From Corella eumyota (taxonomy: Eukaryota > Chordata > Ascidiacea > Phlebobranchia > Corellidae): a DNA stretch of 64,000 bases. The translations under genes were made by a program, and so were the position numbers. The notes beneath the pieces were generated by a model that worked only from the letters and a program-made list of their open reading frames with translations, searched no databases and was not told the origin of the DNA. Shown here one piece after another: positions 1 to 10,547 of the stretch; position 1 is the first letter of the stretch; every line of letters starts with the position of its first letter. The DNA lies in contig OY720102.1 in assembly GCA_963082875.1 (NCBI GenBank), positions 1,736,001-1,800,000 on the forward strand, in the 5' to 3' direction.

Positions 1-282
1 CCTAATAAATTCGTGCTATATCGGCAAAACAAAATGTTAAAATAACACTGTCCCACTGCTGCCTTTCTATTCAATTACCACTTGCTTTCATTAAACACTT
101 TAAATTTCGTGTCTTTGTGTTGCCTCATAACACATTAACCCGACGACCAGCCTTATTTAAACGACCTTGTCCCTTTATAAGCTTCTTGTTAAATCTTACC
201 TCTTCGAGTTTTTGACAAAAGAATTCTTGTATTTTGATACCTAGAGCTACAAATGAAGTGATTTTTTAGCTTACAAATATCG
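1..282. other. AT-rich flank, no gene seen
   Basis: No open frame or RNA gene could be supported here. The stretch ends at the left terminal inverted repeat of the transposon at 283. The bases just outside that repeat (tacaaatatcg) resemble those outside the right end (tacaatatcg), which may be the remains of a target-site duplication. Confidence 0.5.
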
Positions 283-353
283 GTAGAAATTATAACATCA
301 CCCTGAAATGTCGAACAATAGTAACTGTTGCGTCACAATGGTAACTGTTTTGT
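283..353 (+). repeat. Left terminal inverted repeat
   Basis: This 71-bp arm pairs with 2196-2266. The single difference is a C in the left copy (ATCACCCTGAAA) against a T in the right copy (ATCACTCTGAAA, read on the minus strand). Confidence 0.85.
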
Positions 354-656
354 AACAAAGAAAATGTCACGTAACAATAAAAATCGATGAAATTTTACTA
401 TGGAATTTGCGTAAAAAAAAATAGCGTGTTTTGATGGATAAAAGATGTATAAGAAAAACTGAAAGCTTTAAGACCCTTAATAGCTAGATTTAACTGTTGA
501 ACAAGTTAAAAAGTCGTTTTTATTCGTAAGTATCGGTATAACTTTAGTTTAATACTGAGCTCCATTAGTTGGTATTTTGTCATTAACCACAAAAAATGTT
601 TTTGGTAGAATTTTTAATTTTTAACAACAACAACAACAACAAGAGTATAAGAAATG

Positions 657-755
657 GGGTAAATTTAAGGGGGTGGAAGGGGGATAGGGGGATATAAGGA
701 TTGTTTTGTTGGTAATGGGGAAGGAGGTGGGGGGGGGTTGGGGGTATTTGGGGCC
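657..755 (+). repeat. G-run tract, G-quadruplex prone
   Basis: The plus strand has many runs of four to nine G separated by short spacers, for example GGGGGTGGAAGGGGGATA. This is far from the local base composition and meets the usual pattern of four G-runs with short loops several times over. It lies inside the transposon. A (CAA)n microsatellite lies just before it at about 624-642. Confidence 0.7.
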
Positions 756-781
756 GAAATAATTTTATAGTTATTTTTAGG

Positions 782-853
782 TGGTGTCCGAATGGGCTTT
801 GGGGTCGAAAAAGAAGGCACGCCTTCCTGGTGGATGCCCGCCTCTGCCGCTGC
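782..853 (+). repeat. Arm 1 of internal inverted duplication
   Basis: On the plus strand this block reads GGTGTCCGAA, then CGAAA, GAAGGC, CGCC, GTGGATGCCCGC and CTCTGCCGC in that order. The minus strand of 1138-1216 carries the same blocks in the same order with short differences between them, so the transposon core is a diverged palindrome. Confidence 0.65.
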
Positions 854-943
854 CTCTCCGGCCAGGGACTTCTCTCCGTCGCGGGAAGATGTTATTGTTC
901 CGCCGCGACGAAGGGAGACCCTTGATACCGACCGAAGAGGTTG

Positions 944-1003
944 GCTAGCCTGGAACCTCTCTGATCTAATGGAGAGGATGGAGCTGTTTGGCTCCAGGCT
1001 AGC
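944..1003 (+). other. Strong hairpin followed by a T run
   Basis: GCTAGCCTGGA at 944-954 is perfectly complementary to TCCAGGCTAGC at 993-1003. A second inner stem pairs CCTCTC with GAGAGG. A run of six T follows at once (about 1005-1010), as in an RNA polymerase III terminator. With a TATA-like stretch near 764-770 the 790-1010 block could be a small structured RNA gene. No known RNA family was recognised, so this is a description of structure and not an identification. Confidence 0.4.
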
Positions 1004-1110
1004 ACTTTTTTGTTCTCTGTAAAATATCTACATTAGAAGTTTAAATTACTTGCATAAGATTTTAACAGTTAAGCAAAAAAATGATCGTGATTATCTTTAG
1101 TCATAGTTAA

Positions 1111-1326
1111 TTATATAATATTGACTAAATTATACTTTGCGGCAGAGATAATACTGCGGGCATCCACTTTTTTGGCGCGCCTTCCCCGTTTCGCCCCATT
1201 TCCCTTTCGGACACCATGTTGGGCACGAAGGTTTCTCGCTTTATTTCGATCTTTCGAATGTTGACACTCCCTCCGAATAGTTTCTATTCGCTTAAAAGGA
1301 ATATTTTCTTCATCCCAATAAACCAT
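1111..1326 (-). CDS. Small basic open frame inside the transposon
   Basis: A 71-codon frame, rich in Arg and Lys in the middle (residues about 23-52). It is not recognised. Its central part is arm 2 of the internal inverted duplication, so part of the same sequence is present on the other strand at 782-853. It may be a fragment of an element-encoded protein or chance coding in a GC-rich block. No splice or promoter evidence supports expression. Confidence 0.2.
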   Translation of the reverse strand: MVYWDEENIPFKRIETIRRECQHSKDRNKARNLRAQHGVRKGNGAKRGRRAKKVDARSIISAAKYNLVNII

Positions 1327-2195
1327 ATCACTCGCTAAAACACAATTTAAGTGGTTAAAACTTTAATAAGTGTGGTTAAATATTTCAATATATAACTACT
1401 AGTTGAGGTAAAATAATATTTAACAAGCCACACATCTATGATCATCCTTTTTTCGTTCTATAAACTTTGTCATCGTAAAAGTTTCAAAGCGAATAACTTC
1501 TTCAGCAGCTGCAGCAAGCGTTGAAACAAACTTGAAACAATATATATTATTGCATTGAGGGTCTTTATAAAATTAACAAAATTTATAACAGCGTACCATG
1601 CTCCTTGGCCTAGAATTGTGGTTGGCATCATTGGTGTACATTTTGCTCTTTTTCCAACAGTATAAACTGGTAAATGTTGATCACTATGATTGTACGTTCT
1701 GAAAAATATTCTTGAAAAATTGTTATATTTCTAAATAAATTTAGAAATGAATGACTTAAGGTATATAAGTAGCCTTGTATAGGACTTATTAATTAACTAC
1801 AATATAAAAAAGCAAGACAAAATGTTTTTAACAAATTACCTGCCTTTAAAAAGAAATTAAAATATATATACCAAAAATAACTCAAGATAGCCCTGAAAAT
1901 AAAGTAGCCCTGAAAAGGACTTTTTGATTTGCTAAATACAAACTAATTAAGATAAAGTCTTAATTTTAGATATTTGGGGTTTAAAATAGCTTAAACCTAA
2001 AAAAATCACATTTTGTTATACATCTCATGCTGACTTATGCTATAGTTTAAAACGCTAACAATATTTCTGCGACTAATGCCTGACTTTTTAGACTAGGTAA
2101 AATAGATGCCGGTTTTCGCGCTGAAAAGCTTGGCGGTTTTTTTTTATAACAGTTTGGCGCCTAAAAAATTTTGTAACGAAATAATCGACATTATC

Positions 2196-2266
2196 ACAAA
2201 ACAGTTACCATTGTGACGCAACAGTTACTATTGTTCGACATTTCAGAGTGATGTTATAATTTCTAC
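2196..2266 (-). repeat. Right terminal inverted repeat
   Basis: This is the inverted partner of 283-353. It ends 267 bp before the ADAR start codon, so the transposon end now forms part of the ADAR upstream region. Confidence 0.85.
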
Positions 2267-2533
2267 CTACAATATCGCCAGGTGATATATTTCTATGGAA
2301 CCATTCAACTAAAACGTACGTTTTGTCCTCAATTTTCTCTTTAATTTTTTTAAATTCATATTATTTTTTAATATCTAAAATGCAGAACAAGTATTTTAAA
2401 GTTTTTTGGTTACATTTAAAACAGTTTTTACAAAACAATATAAATTAATTTAAAAGTTTATAAACATTGGGTAAATACTTTTTTCTGTTTTAGGGTACTT
2501 ACTAAAGGGTATTCACCACTTGCAAAACAAAAC

Positions 2534-4921
2534 ATGAATGTTGGTTTGTTGCGAGTTTGTAAACTAATTAATAAACCAATAATCATTAAGTTGACAACAA
2601 GATTTTTACCCAAATTAACTAACAACAGTACAATAAAACAAATGTCTTCCGTATCAACTGACCAACTAGTTGAAAATGCAAGAAATATTCAACCTTCTTC
2701 GTTGAAAAGAAAACTGGACGATCAACCGAATACAAAATCAAATAAAAAACAAAAAAATCCAACAGAACCAAAATCTTCAACCATGGTTTTAAATGAGATA
2801 AAACCCGGCCTTAAATATAACCTCATTGAATCAGAAAGTGTTCCAAATAGCAAGGTTTTTGTTATAGAAGTAATGTGGGAAGGACAACCATTTAAAGGTT
2901 GTGGTAAAAATAAGAGAATAGCAAAACAGGAAGCAGCTCTTGCTGTGTTACAATCAATGCCCCAATTAATGGAACCACATAAGGTTGTACATCTTTTACC
3001 CCCACCTACATTGTGCCTAGATTTTACATCAGATGATTTACCAGGCCTGGAGCCACAGGTACCTTATCCAACCAATGTCTGTGTTAGAATTGAAAACAGT
3101 CGTGATCTTGTGCCTAACCTTCCTAAGTCTCCTGTTCCTGAAACGTCTACACAGCCTAAAAATCCAATAATGATACTTAATGAAAGAATACCTGGTTTAA
3201 GATATGAACTAACAAAAAATAATCAAAATGACTTTGAATATAAAGTTGAAATTAATGAAATTACATTTTTTGGGAATGGAAAAGGTAAAAAACAGGCAAA
3301 ACGTGATGTTGCCGAAAAAATCCTTAATTCAGGAATTATTGAAGATAACCAAATAATAAAAGTCAAGGAAATATCAAATTCCACCAAAGATACAAGCTCA
3401 CAAGAAAATCAAAAAACTGAAGCACTTGAAATTCCTTTACCACCAACTGAACCCGAAACTAAATCACAACCTATTGTTGCACAAAATGCTGTGGGTATGT
3501 TAAATCAGTTACACCCTAGTTTACTCTACACCTATGAGGCTGTAGAAAACAGCAGCAAAACTCATTTATTTACAGCATTCACAGAGGTGAATGGAAATAC
3601 ATATAAAGGATTTGGTAGAAGTAAAAAGCTGGCAAAGCATGGTGTAGCAGGCTGTGTGTTAAGAGCAGTGTATAACATTGACTGCCTTAATTTAGACAAA
3701 CAAACCGTTCAAAGTACCACTACAGTTAATAGCCCAATACCTATAGAATTACCGGATATAATTTCAAACTCTGTATGGAGCAAGTTTTCAGATTTAACCG
3801 ATAACTTTACTTCAGAACATTCCAAATTTCTAGTTATTTCTGGAATTGTTATGACTGATTCAACCACTGATACTGAAACAGTTATTTCCCTTGCCACTGG
3901 TTCTAAGTCAATTAACGGTGAATACATTTCCCACCAAGGTACTGTGTTATTTGATTGCCATGCTGAAGTAATTTCAAAGAGAGGATTAAGAAAATTTCTT
4001 TACCAACAAATTCTACTACATAATGATAATTGCTTGAAAGATGACTCAATTTTTGAACCTCTACCAGATGCTGGATTAAGATTAAAACCCAATATTCAAT
4101 TCCACTTGTATATTAACACAGCCCCATGTGGAGATTCACGAATATTTTCTAAGGATACCGACTCGAGTTTAGATGATAATCATCCAAACCGCATGAACCG
4201 AGGCCTCCTTAGAACTAAAATTGAAAGTGGTGCTGGTACTATACCTGTTGATAAAAAAATGGTTCTTGAAAATGACAAAAATCAGCATTGGGATGCTATT
4301 GTGTCTGGTGAACGATTGTTGACAATGTCGTGCAGTGATAAAATAGCCAAGTGGAACACATTAGGCATTCAAGGTTCACTGTTAAGCCTTTATATAGAAC
4401 CTATCTACCTTTCAAGCATCATTATTGGGGCACTTTACCATCACGAGCATCTAGAGAGAGGGGTTTATGGTAGGTTTAAACGCGCTTTAGAGCAGACTGA
4501 CGAATTGGATGACGATCTTAATAAATTTCAAATACAAAGACCAATGTTAGCTGCAGCTTCCAGTGCTGATAAACGTGTTGCACAAAAAGCTCCGAAATAT
4601 TGTTTCCATTGGACTCAAGGGGATGCAGAACCAAGCATAATTGAAATGAAAACTGGAAAAAAATACCTTGGGGAAAGCTCGAACCTGTGTAAACAAGAAA
4701 TGTTTAAAATGTTCGAAAAAGTTTCTGAATCGAATGCGTGCCAGCCTCGAGTTGCTTACAACTATGTTAAAGGAACAACAAGTTATAAGAACCTCAAAGA
4801 ACAAGCAACTGACTACCAACAAATGAAGCTTAAATTAATGGAAGGATTGGTGGAAATGGGGTATGGAAAATGGATTGGAAAACCAACCGAAGTTGAACTG
4901 TTTACAATGAACAAAACATAA
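2534..4921 (+). CDS. ADAR: Double-stranded RNA adenosine deaminase (ADAR)
   Basis: Converts adenosine to inosine in double-stranded RNA. The 795-aa product has a basic stretch of nuclear-signal type (about 58-74), three double-stranded RNA binding domains (about 82-143, 210-266 and 316-380) and a C-terminal adenosine deaminase domain (about 400-790). Catalytic residues are visible: H476 and E478 in the HAE motif, C532 in PCG and C600 in SCS, which together bind zinc. Three RNA-binding domains resemble vertebrate ADAR1, but there is no Z-DNA binding domain. The coding region is a single exon, unlike vertebrate ADAR genes. A polypyrimidine tract and TAG at 2481-2493 mark a 5' UTR intron or spliced-leader acceptor 40 bp before the ATG. 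Met37 is a possible alternative start. The transposon ends just upstream. Confidence 0.96.
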   Translation: MNVGLLRVCKLINKPIIIKLTTRFLPKLTNNSTIKQMSSVSTDQLVENARNIQPSSLKRKLDDQPNTKSNKKQKNPTEPKSSTMVLNEIKPGLKYNLIESESVPNSKVFVIEVMWEGQPFKGCGKNKRIAKQEAALAVLQSMPQLMEPHKVVHLLPPPTLCLDFTSDDLPGLEPQVPYPTNVCVRIENSRDLVPNLPKSPVPETSTQPKNPIMILNERIPGLRYELTKNNQNDFEYKVEINEITFFGNGKGKKQAKRDVAEKILNSGIIEDNQIIKVKEISNSTKDTSSQENQKTEALEIPLPPTEPETKSQPIVAQNAVGMLNQLHPSLLYTYEAVENSSKTHLFTAFTEVNGNTYKGFGRSKKLAKHGVAGCVLRAVYNIDCLNLDKQTVQSTTTVNSPIPIELPDIISNSVWSKFSDLTDNFTSEHSKFLVISGIVMTDSTTDTETVISLATGSKSINGEYISHQGTVLFDCHAEVISKRGLRKFLYQQILLHNDNCLKDDSIFEPLPDAGLRLKPNIQFHLYINTAPCGDSRIFSKDTDSSLDDNHPNRMNRGLLRTKIESGAGTIPVDKKMVLENDKNQHWDAIVSGERLLTMSCSDKIAKWNTLGIQGSLLSLYIEPIYLSSIIIGALYHHEHLERGVYGRFKRALEQTDELDDDLNKFQIQRPMLAAASSADKRVAQKAPKYCFHWTQGDAEPSIIEMKTGKKYLGESSNLCKQEMFKMFEKVSESNACQPRVAYNYVKGTTSYKNLKEQATDYQQMKLKLMEGLVEMGYGKWIGKPTEVELFTMNKT

Positions 4922-5880
4922 AATATTTGCTATTATTCAACTCAATTTCATTCATTTTAGTGCCTCAACCATCAGAATACCAATTTTAATAACAATTCAT
5001 TCAAAAACATTTTAAGCAATTAAAGTAATCTTTTTGAATTTATTATAAATTTAAGGAATAGAATTTCATTGTAAATAATCATACATATAAATCTATTATA
5101 AAGATTTATTTTTTTCATTAAATTTAACACAGTGAAAATAGTTTAAAGTTAAAAATTGTAGTTCAAATTCTAAATAAAATGCTCTTATAATTGCTTATAA
5201 ATATTGTTAAATTAATACAACAGGCCTTTTACAAAACTAAAACAAAACTAAAAAATAAACATTTATCAGCAGCAAATTTTAAAGCACAAAACTTGCTTAT
5301 ACCACTACCACAGACCATTATTCATAAATTATTTAACAAATAAAATGTCATGCCTTTAAAAATTAACAAAACTCTTTGAAGTCAAGTGTAAATAATACAA
5401 AAATAAAACATTTAAAATAAAGCAAAGTTAAAATAACCGAACTACACACTTCACAATAACAAAGTCAACAAGTTTTAATAGCTTCAAGTATTGCCACAAG
5501 TTAGATCATTTAATGTAAAAAAAACAGCCAAAATCCAGACCAAATAATGTTTACATATATTAAAGTATGGTTCAGGATATAAAATAAAAACTATAACCAT
5601 AATATTAAAAGAAAAACTACCTTTTGTGGTGCGGGGTAACGTTAGTTGTAAGCGACCATATTACTCAAAGCAATTTAATGATCACCAGCCGAACAGTTCA
5701 CATATAAGATTACAAGTTAGATGGTTACCAGCTCAATAGAATAGAAAAAAATGGTCATCAGTTAACTAAGTTACAATTAAATTACAGCCAGACAGCGGGT
5801 GTTTAACTAGTTGAAATCAAATACTGAATTATCAAAGATAATCAAACTATAAAGTTTTAATATGTTAACCTGTGTTGATA
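4922..5880. other. Convergent 3' flanks of ADAR and TBCB
   Basis: AT-rich, no gene seen. AATAAA-like signals occur on both strands. A partial copy of the TTTGTGGTG repeat family lies at about 5612-5690. Confidence 0.5.
5612..5690 (+). repeat. TTTGTGGTG-family repeat, partial
   Basis: Contains the family core CTTTTGTGGTGCGGGGTAA followed by the GACCATATTAC block that other copies also carry downstream of the core. Confidence 0.5.
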
Positions 5881-7843
5881 TCACATTTCGTCATCATCGT
5901 CGATTTCTAACTCAGGAAAATCCCCACACTGTACAAACTTGGGTCGAACAAAAGCCCCGTAGCCAGGTTGACTCTGAAAATATCTTTTACCTTCAATTGA
6001 TCCATCATTTTTGCCATAAGGTTCGTCGTAACTTACCCCAACCCATAAACCTGGTTTGAAGTCAGTGTGGCCTTGAAGTAAAGAATGTAATTAAAAAAAA
6101 GTTGCTATGAAAAAACAGATTGTAAAGAAACCCCTTTTTAAAAAGCATTTAGCCAATTAAGGTAACAATAAAGCAATTTATGTAAAGATATATGTTTAAT
6201 ATGAAGAGTTAAAAAAACACAACAAACTAAACCTACTAGTGTAGGTTTAGAATGTGCATTTCTTAATTTACAGCTAGTTGTCCTATATGTGGTAATTAAA
6301 GTAACAGAAAACAGTTTATATCTTAGTGGAATAAGTTTTCATACAGCCAACTATTTAAATCTACACATATTGGACAAGATAAAAATTAAATTTTGACTTA
6401 CCTACAAACTTAACACAACCTCTTCTTGCCATTTGTTTTGGGTTTGTAACCTCACAACGACTCTCAACTTTAATTGTTTCCAGAAATTTCTTCTCCTCTT
6501 CCTCGATTTGTTTCTCTTGCTCTTCTCTTTGTTTTTGTTCCTCTGGATTATATTTTCCCGACTTTGTTTTCATGAGAAAGGAACGAACAGTGTCTAGATA
6601 TAAAAATTGTTTAGGTTATTTTTAAATCAAAATATATTAATTTGTTTTTAACAATGACTTAAAAAACTTGCAAAAAAACTCTAATTTCAAGAAATAAACT
6701 CAATTCAAAAAAAAAACTATTCAAAAAAATACACTGCTTATATATAATATATTAAAATTTATTTAAACCTTTTCGATTAGCATATTTATCTTCACTCATT
6801 TCATATTTTTCAACTTTTGAAACATCCAATAAATCCATAGAGTTAGAATTTGTGTTCACAACCTACAAAAAAGTTAATGTAATCAAAACTTAAATCTAGT
6901 TAAAAGTATATAAGTCTTTATTTGAGCATATATAAAACCTGGCTTAACAAAGGATTATAATAAAGGATTATAATACTTAAAACATTTATATATAACATAA
7001 AGGCTGTTTAGAATAGTAGTCTTTGTTTTTATAAAAATGATATATGTTATCATAGTATATAAAAATACATACAAAAAATAGCTTATTTAAAATAAAAATT
7101 TTATTAACTTACATGCAGCCTCATTTCATCATCAATTTGATAAGAACCCAACAACCGGTCGTTATCGTCAAGTTTGAATAAGAAAACATCTTTGTTCGAA
7201 TAAATTTCTAACTTCATGTCTGGTGCCATTGCTCCTGTGATCATCTCTAATTTACTCTGTAATATTAAAAATAAAAATAAATGAAGGCAAGGGCATACAA
7301 TTTTTGTATATATATTTATCCTCGATGTGAGAAAGTCGAATGCGCGACTTAAACATAGAGTAACATCAGTTACTCCAACCCAGTCTCGAGTTGCCTGTCT
7401 CAGTTTGGGATATTATAAATTATAATTTCCCAGTAATTATGCTGCTGATGAAGTGCTGGCTCTGCAGGAGTTCATACCGTTTATAGCGCCTTACTCAAGG
7501 GCGCTACAGCATGAGATCAGCAGGGCTTGAACCCAGGTCCTCATGTAGTGTGGGAAGTGTTCCAACCACTAATGACACCACTTAACAAACATGCAAGAAT
7601 TTTTATATCAAACAAAAAAGCAAATTAATTTTGTAGTGCAAAAAAGATTTTAAGTAATTTAAAATAATAAATATTATCATTATAACTTTGTCGTATTTAA
7701 TAAATAGTGAAAAAATAATGTGAAACCTTTAAAGCTGCGATTGTTAAAGATTTTTCAAGTCGTCTTTCGCTCGTAAATGACGTCATAGAAGTAGTGAGAG
7801 TTAGATGAAGAATATGACCTGTTTGAACTTGAATTTCCGCCAT
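5881..7843 (-). CDS. TBCB: Tubulin-folding cofactor B
   Basis: Cytosolic chaperone that, with cofactor E, handles alpha-tubulin during heterodimer assembly and turnover. Five exons (7843-7727, 7256-7113, 6862-6769, 6593-6402, 6071-5881) join in phase to 245 codons, against 244 in human. The order is an N-terminal ubiquitin-like domain (from MAEIQVQ to about residue 87), a charged coiled linker rich in Glu and Lys (exon 4), and a C-terminal CAP-Gly domain with the signature [10 protein letters not shown] and GKNDGS. The C-terminus is acidic and ends DDDDEM; human ends DEI. The start at 7843 is preferred over an earlier in-frame Met because it matches the family N-terminus. A SINE lies in intron 1. 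Head-to-head with DNAL1, about 480 bp apart. Confidence 0.94.
7302..7583 (-). repeat. tRNA-derived SINE in TBCB intron 1
   Basis: A near-complete minus-strand copy: the tail (ATATTTATCCTCGATGTGAG on the plus strand) is followed by the body and a diverged tRNA-like head near 7540-7583. The family's head has box B like GGGTTCAATCC and box A like TGGTGTAGTGG. Confidence 0.8.
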
Positions 7844-8325
7844 TTTACTGTTCTTTTTACGCTTGTTTAATAAGTACAAAATGCTTAATAAGCATATAAC
7901 ACTATATTATCAAATGTATTACTAGAATATTCTGTTTCCTTTCGTCAAACTTTTGTAAATAAAACGCCATGCGTTATTTGAAGTTAATTCAAGCTGTTTA
8001 GAAACAATTTTAAAATATTAATGTTTTTGCTAATTTAAACAGTTATTTGCTCAAAAATTAATATTAACTTTAAAATAAATAAACGTTTTACTAAATTTAC
8101 ATATTTATAACTACGTTTAAAATGTTAATTCTTTTTATATCAAAGTTTAATGGCAACACATTTTGTCATAACAACGGAATCACTGAACCTTATAAAATAG
8201 CAACTATTTATTTAAGATTTAAAAATTGATTTTAAACTGTTTTTGTAGTAAATAAATCAACTTTTCTTTAAATATAAAGATATACGAGTTTAAACCCCTT
8301 TCTTTAAATCAATCACTATCTGAAT
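7844..8325. promoter_or_regulatory. Head-to-head TBCB/DNAL1 promoter region
   Basis: No gene seen. The segment separates two divergent starts and probably holds both promoters. At 8148-8156 the sequence AATGGCAAC matches the right half (ATRRNAAC) of the RFX X-box used by cilia genes, about 170 bp before the DNAL1 ATG; the left half is poor. Confidence 0.4.
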
Positions 8326-10134
8326 ATGGTAAGTATTACCCAAATAGGCTATGTGTTAAACTTTTTCCCGTCTAACCGTTTTGGGAAAATGTTTAGATTT
8401 AAAACTATCATTATTTTAATTTTAGTCGAAGGGAACAAGTATCAAGGAAGCATTATCAAAATGGGTAAGTTATGCATTCATATACCTTTACTTAAGCTGC
8501 CTAAAAAGTTAAATGTAGCACCTAGTAAAAATGTTATTCATACTAAAAATATTATAAAATATTATTTCATTATACAATAAAATTTTGGTAAAAACGTTTC
8601 TTAAATTTAGGAAGAGAAATGTGGACAAAAAGCAAGTGAAGCAAATGATGTTAAATTATATCAACAACTTCCCCCGATTGAAAAAATGGATGCCTCGTTG
8701 TCAACCCTTACAGCATGCATGTAAACATTTTAATTATTATTTAATGCACTGAATAAAAATTGATAAAGTGTAGCATGTTTATTTATAGGATATATTGACA
8801 CAATCTTTTATTTGAATATTTTAACTTGGAGAAAATAATAAACCTTATATTTTTAGAAAGTTAAGTTTATCAACAAATTGTATTGAAAAAATTGCCAACC
8901 TCAATGGCTTAAGTAAGTAACATCCCAAACTTATATTATCATTACATATTACTAATTTTAGTTACTATTATGTATTACTTTTTTATATAATAATTTACCT
9001 AATACTTTTATAGTAACAAGAATATTTTGTGTTTAGAAAACCTCAAAATCTTATCACTAGGAAGAAATAATATCAAGAATTTAAATGGATTGGTAAGCCT
9101 TACTAAACAAACCATTTTTTTTGTTTATATATTTTTATCCTCGATGTGGGAAGGTCGAATACGAGACTTAAACATAGAGAAACATCAGTTACACCGACCC
9201 AGTCTCGAGTTGCCTGTGGCAGTTTGGGATATTATAGAGACTATAATTGCCTGGTAATTATGCTGCTGATTGGTGTAGTAAAGTGTTCTTACCAATACAA
9301 CAGCCATATGGTGAATAATTTAATATTTGCAATTGCAACCTTCTATAGTGTAAGGTAACCAAATTAATATATGTAAATCTTTTAACTTTAATTATTTTGT
9401 GGGTTATCTTAGGAAGCAGTTGGTGACACTTTAGAAGAATTGTGGATTTCTTACAACAATATTGAAAAGTTAAAAGGAATTCATGTCTTAAAAAAACTTA
9501 AGGTAAATTTGTTATTTTATAAGCAGATAATTAGGTGTAGAAACAGTACAATTGATCAGTATAAAATTTATGTTTAGGTTTTATTTATGAGCAACAACCA
9601 GGTTAAAGACTGGGCAGAGTTTAACAAATTGGGGGAACTTAACAACTTAGTGGAACTTCTATTTGTTGGTGAGTTAAATTTACTCTTAATTATTACTAAA
9701 TTTTATTATTAATTCATACTAAAAATGTGACTCTGTTGAGATTTAAGTAACTGCAGTTTTTGGTGTACTATCAGTTCGACACAATAGCAAATTAACTTAT
9801 AAGAGTTAAAGAGTGATTGCAGACTGCAAAAAAATCCCCTTAAGCCCCTTATCCCCACTTTTTCTTATTTTACAGCTTTCCTTTCTTCCTTATTTCCCTT
9901 TACCCCCTCCTTTTAGTATTGCTCCTATTTTGTTCTATTCCATATAAACAGAAAGAATATTTCAGAGGTGATTTTTTATTAAAACTTACCCCATATTTTT
10001 ATCTAGGAAACCCACTTGAGGTAAAGCACAGTGAGGATGGTGACTGGGTCGAGCGAGCTACTAAAAATTTAAAAGCTCTTCGAAAACTTGACGGAACTCC
10101 GATCATTAAACAAGAAGATGAGGAAGAAGACTGA
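8326..10134 (+). CDS. DNAL1: Axonemal dynein light chain 1 (leucine-rich repeat)
   Basis: Leucine-rich repeat light chain that binds the motor domain of outer-arm dynein heavy chain gamma and tubulin in cilia and sperm flagella. Eight exons (8326-8328, 8426-8464, 8611-8720, 8857-8912, 9037-9092, 9413-9502, 9578-9668, 10007-10134) join to 190 codons, the human length. Family sequence is evident: [39 protein letters not shown] and LEELWISYN, with repeats through the middle and an acidic end KQEDEEED. The first coding exon supplies only the ATG, directly followed by gtaagt. A polyadenylation signal AATAAA lies at 10174. An internally deleted SINE sits in intron 5 and a C-rich tract in the last intron. 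Confidence 0.95.
9116..9295 (-). repeat. SINE, internally deleted, in DNAL1 intron 5
   Basis: The tail half (TTTTTATCCTCGATGTGGG to GCTGCTGATT) joins directly to GGTGTAGTAAAGTGTTCTTACC from the head, so the middle of the element is missing. The copy is still recognisable on the minus strand. Confidence 0.7.
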
Positions 10135-10547
10135 TTTGTGACACTGTGTAGGAGTTGTAACTCTTACTTTGTAAATAAATTTTACATTGTTTATTGTTTT
10201 TTTCGTAAAAATTTGTTTTTTTATGTCATATTTTAACCCTTTTATTACAAACAAATTTTAAACAATAGCAAATGGTTAAAGTCTCAAAATTGTTGCTAAT
10301 TATTTTAAAATTATTTTCTTCATTTTTTTAAAGAAAATAAATTATATATTTTTTAGTTTCTTTATTTATAAGACTTAAAACTAGATAGAATACCAATTAA
10401 TATACACCATATGATTAATGGAAACAGAATAGTAAACCAATAAGCAGATATTTTTTTAAAATTATTGAAACTTTTGCATTTAAAATCAGCGCAAGGAACA
10501 TACCATTTTATCCTACGATTTACCAAAACTGATTTTAAAGTTTGATT
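10135..10547. other. Convergent 3' flanks of DNAL1 and WDR36
   Basis: AT-rich, no gene seen. AATAAA for DNAL1 is at 10174-10179. TTTATT at about 10362 reads AATAAA on the minus strand and suits WDR36. Confidence 0.5.

Larger units (their letters stand above)
283..2266. mobile_element. DNA transposon with 71-bp terminal inverted repeats
   Basis: The ends 283-353 and 2196-2266 are inverted copies, both 71 bp, differing by one base by eye (70/71). Both begin GTAGAAATTATAACATCAC and end AACTGTTTTGT. Flanks carry a near-direct repeat, TACAAATATCG on the left and TACAATATCG on the right (one extra A on the left, one extra C before it on the right), compatible with a target duplication of about 10 bp. 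Long inverted ends plus a duplication of about that size recall Mutator-like elements, but no transposase was recognised, so the superfamily is open. The interior is odd: a G-run tract, a GC-rich block and an internal inverted duplication. It is probably non-autonomous. Near-identical ends suggest a fairly recent insertion. Confidence 0.75.

Noticed and set aside
792-1022. A 76-codon plus-strand frame in the GC-rich transposon core
   Set aside because: No family is recognised; its first third is one arm of an inverted duplication and its end is a hairpin, so structure explains the sequence better than coding.
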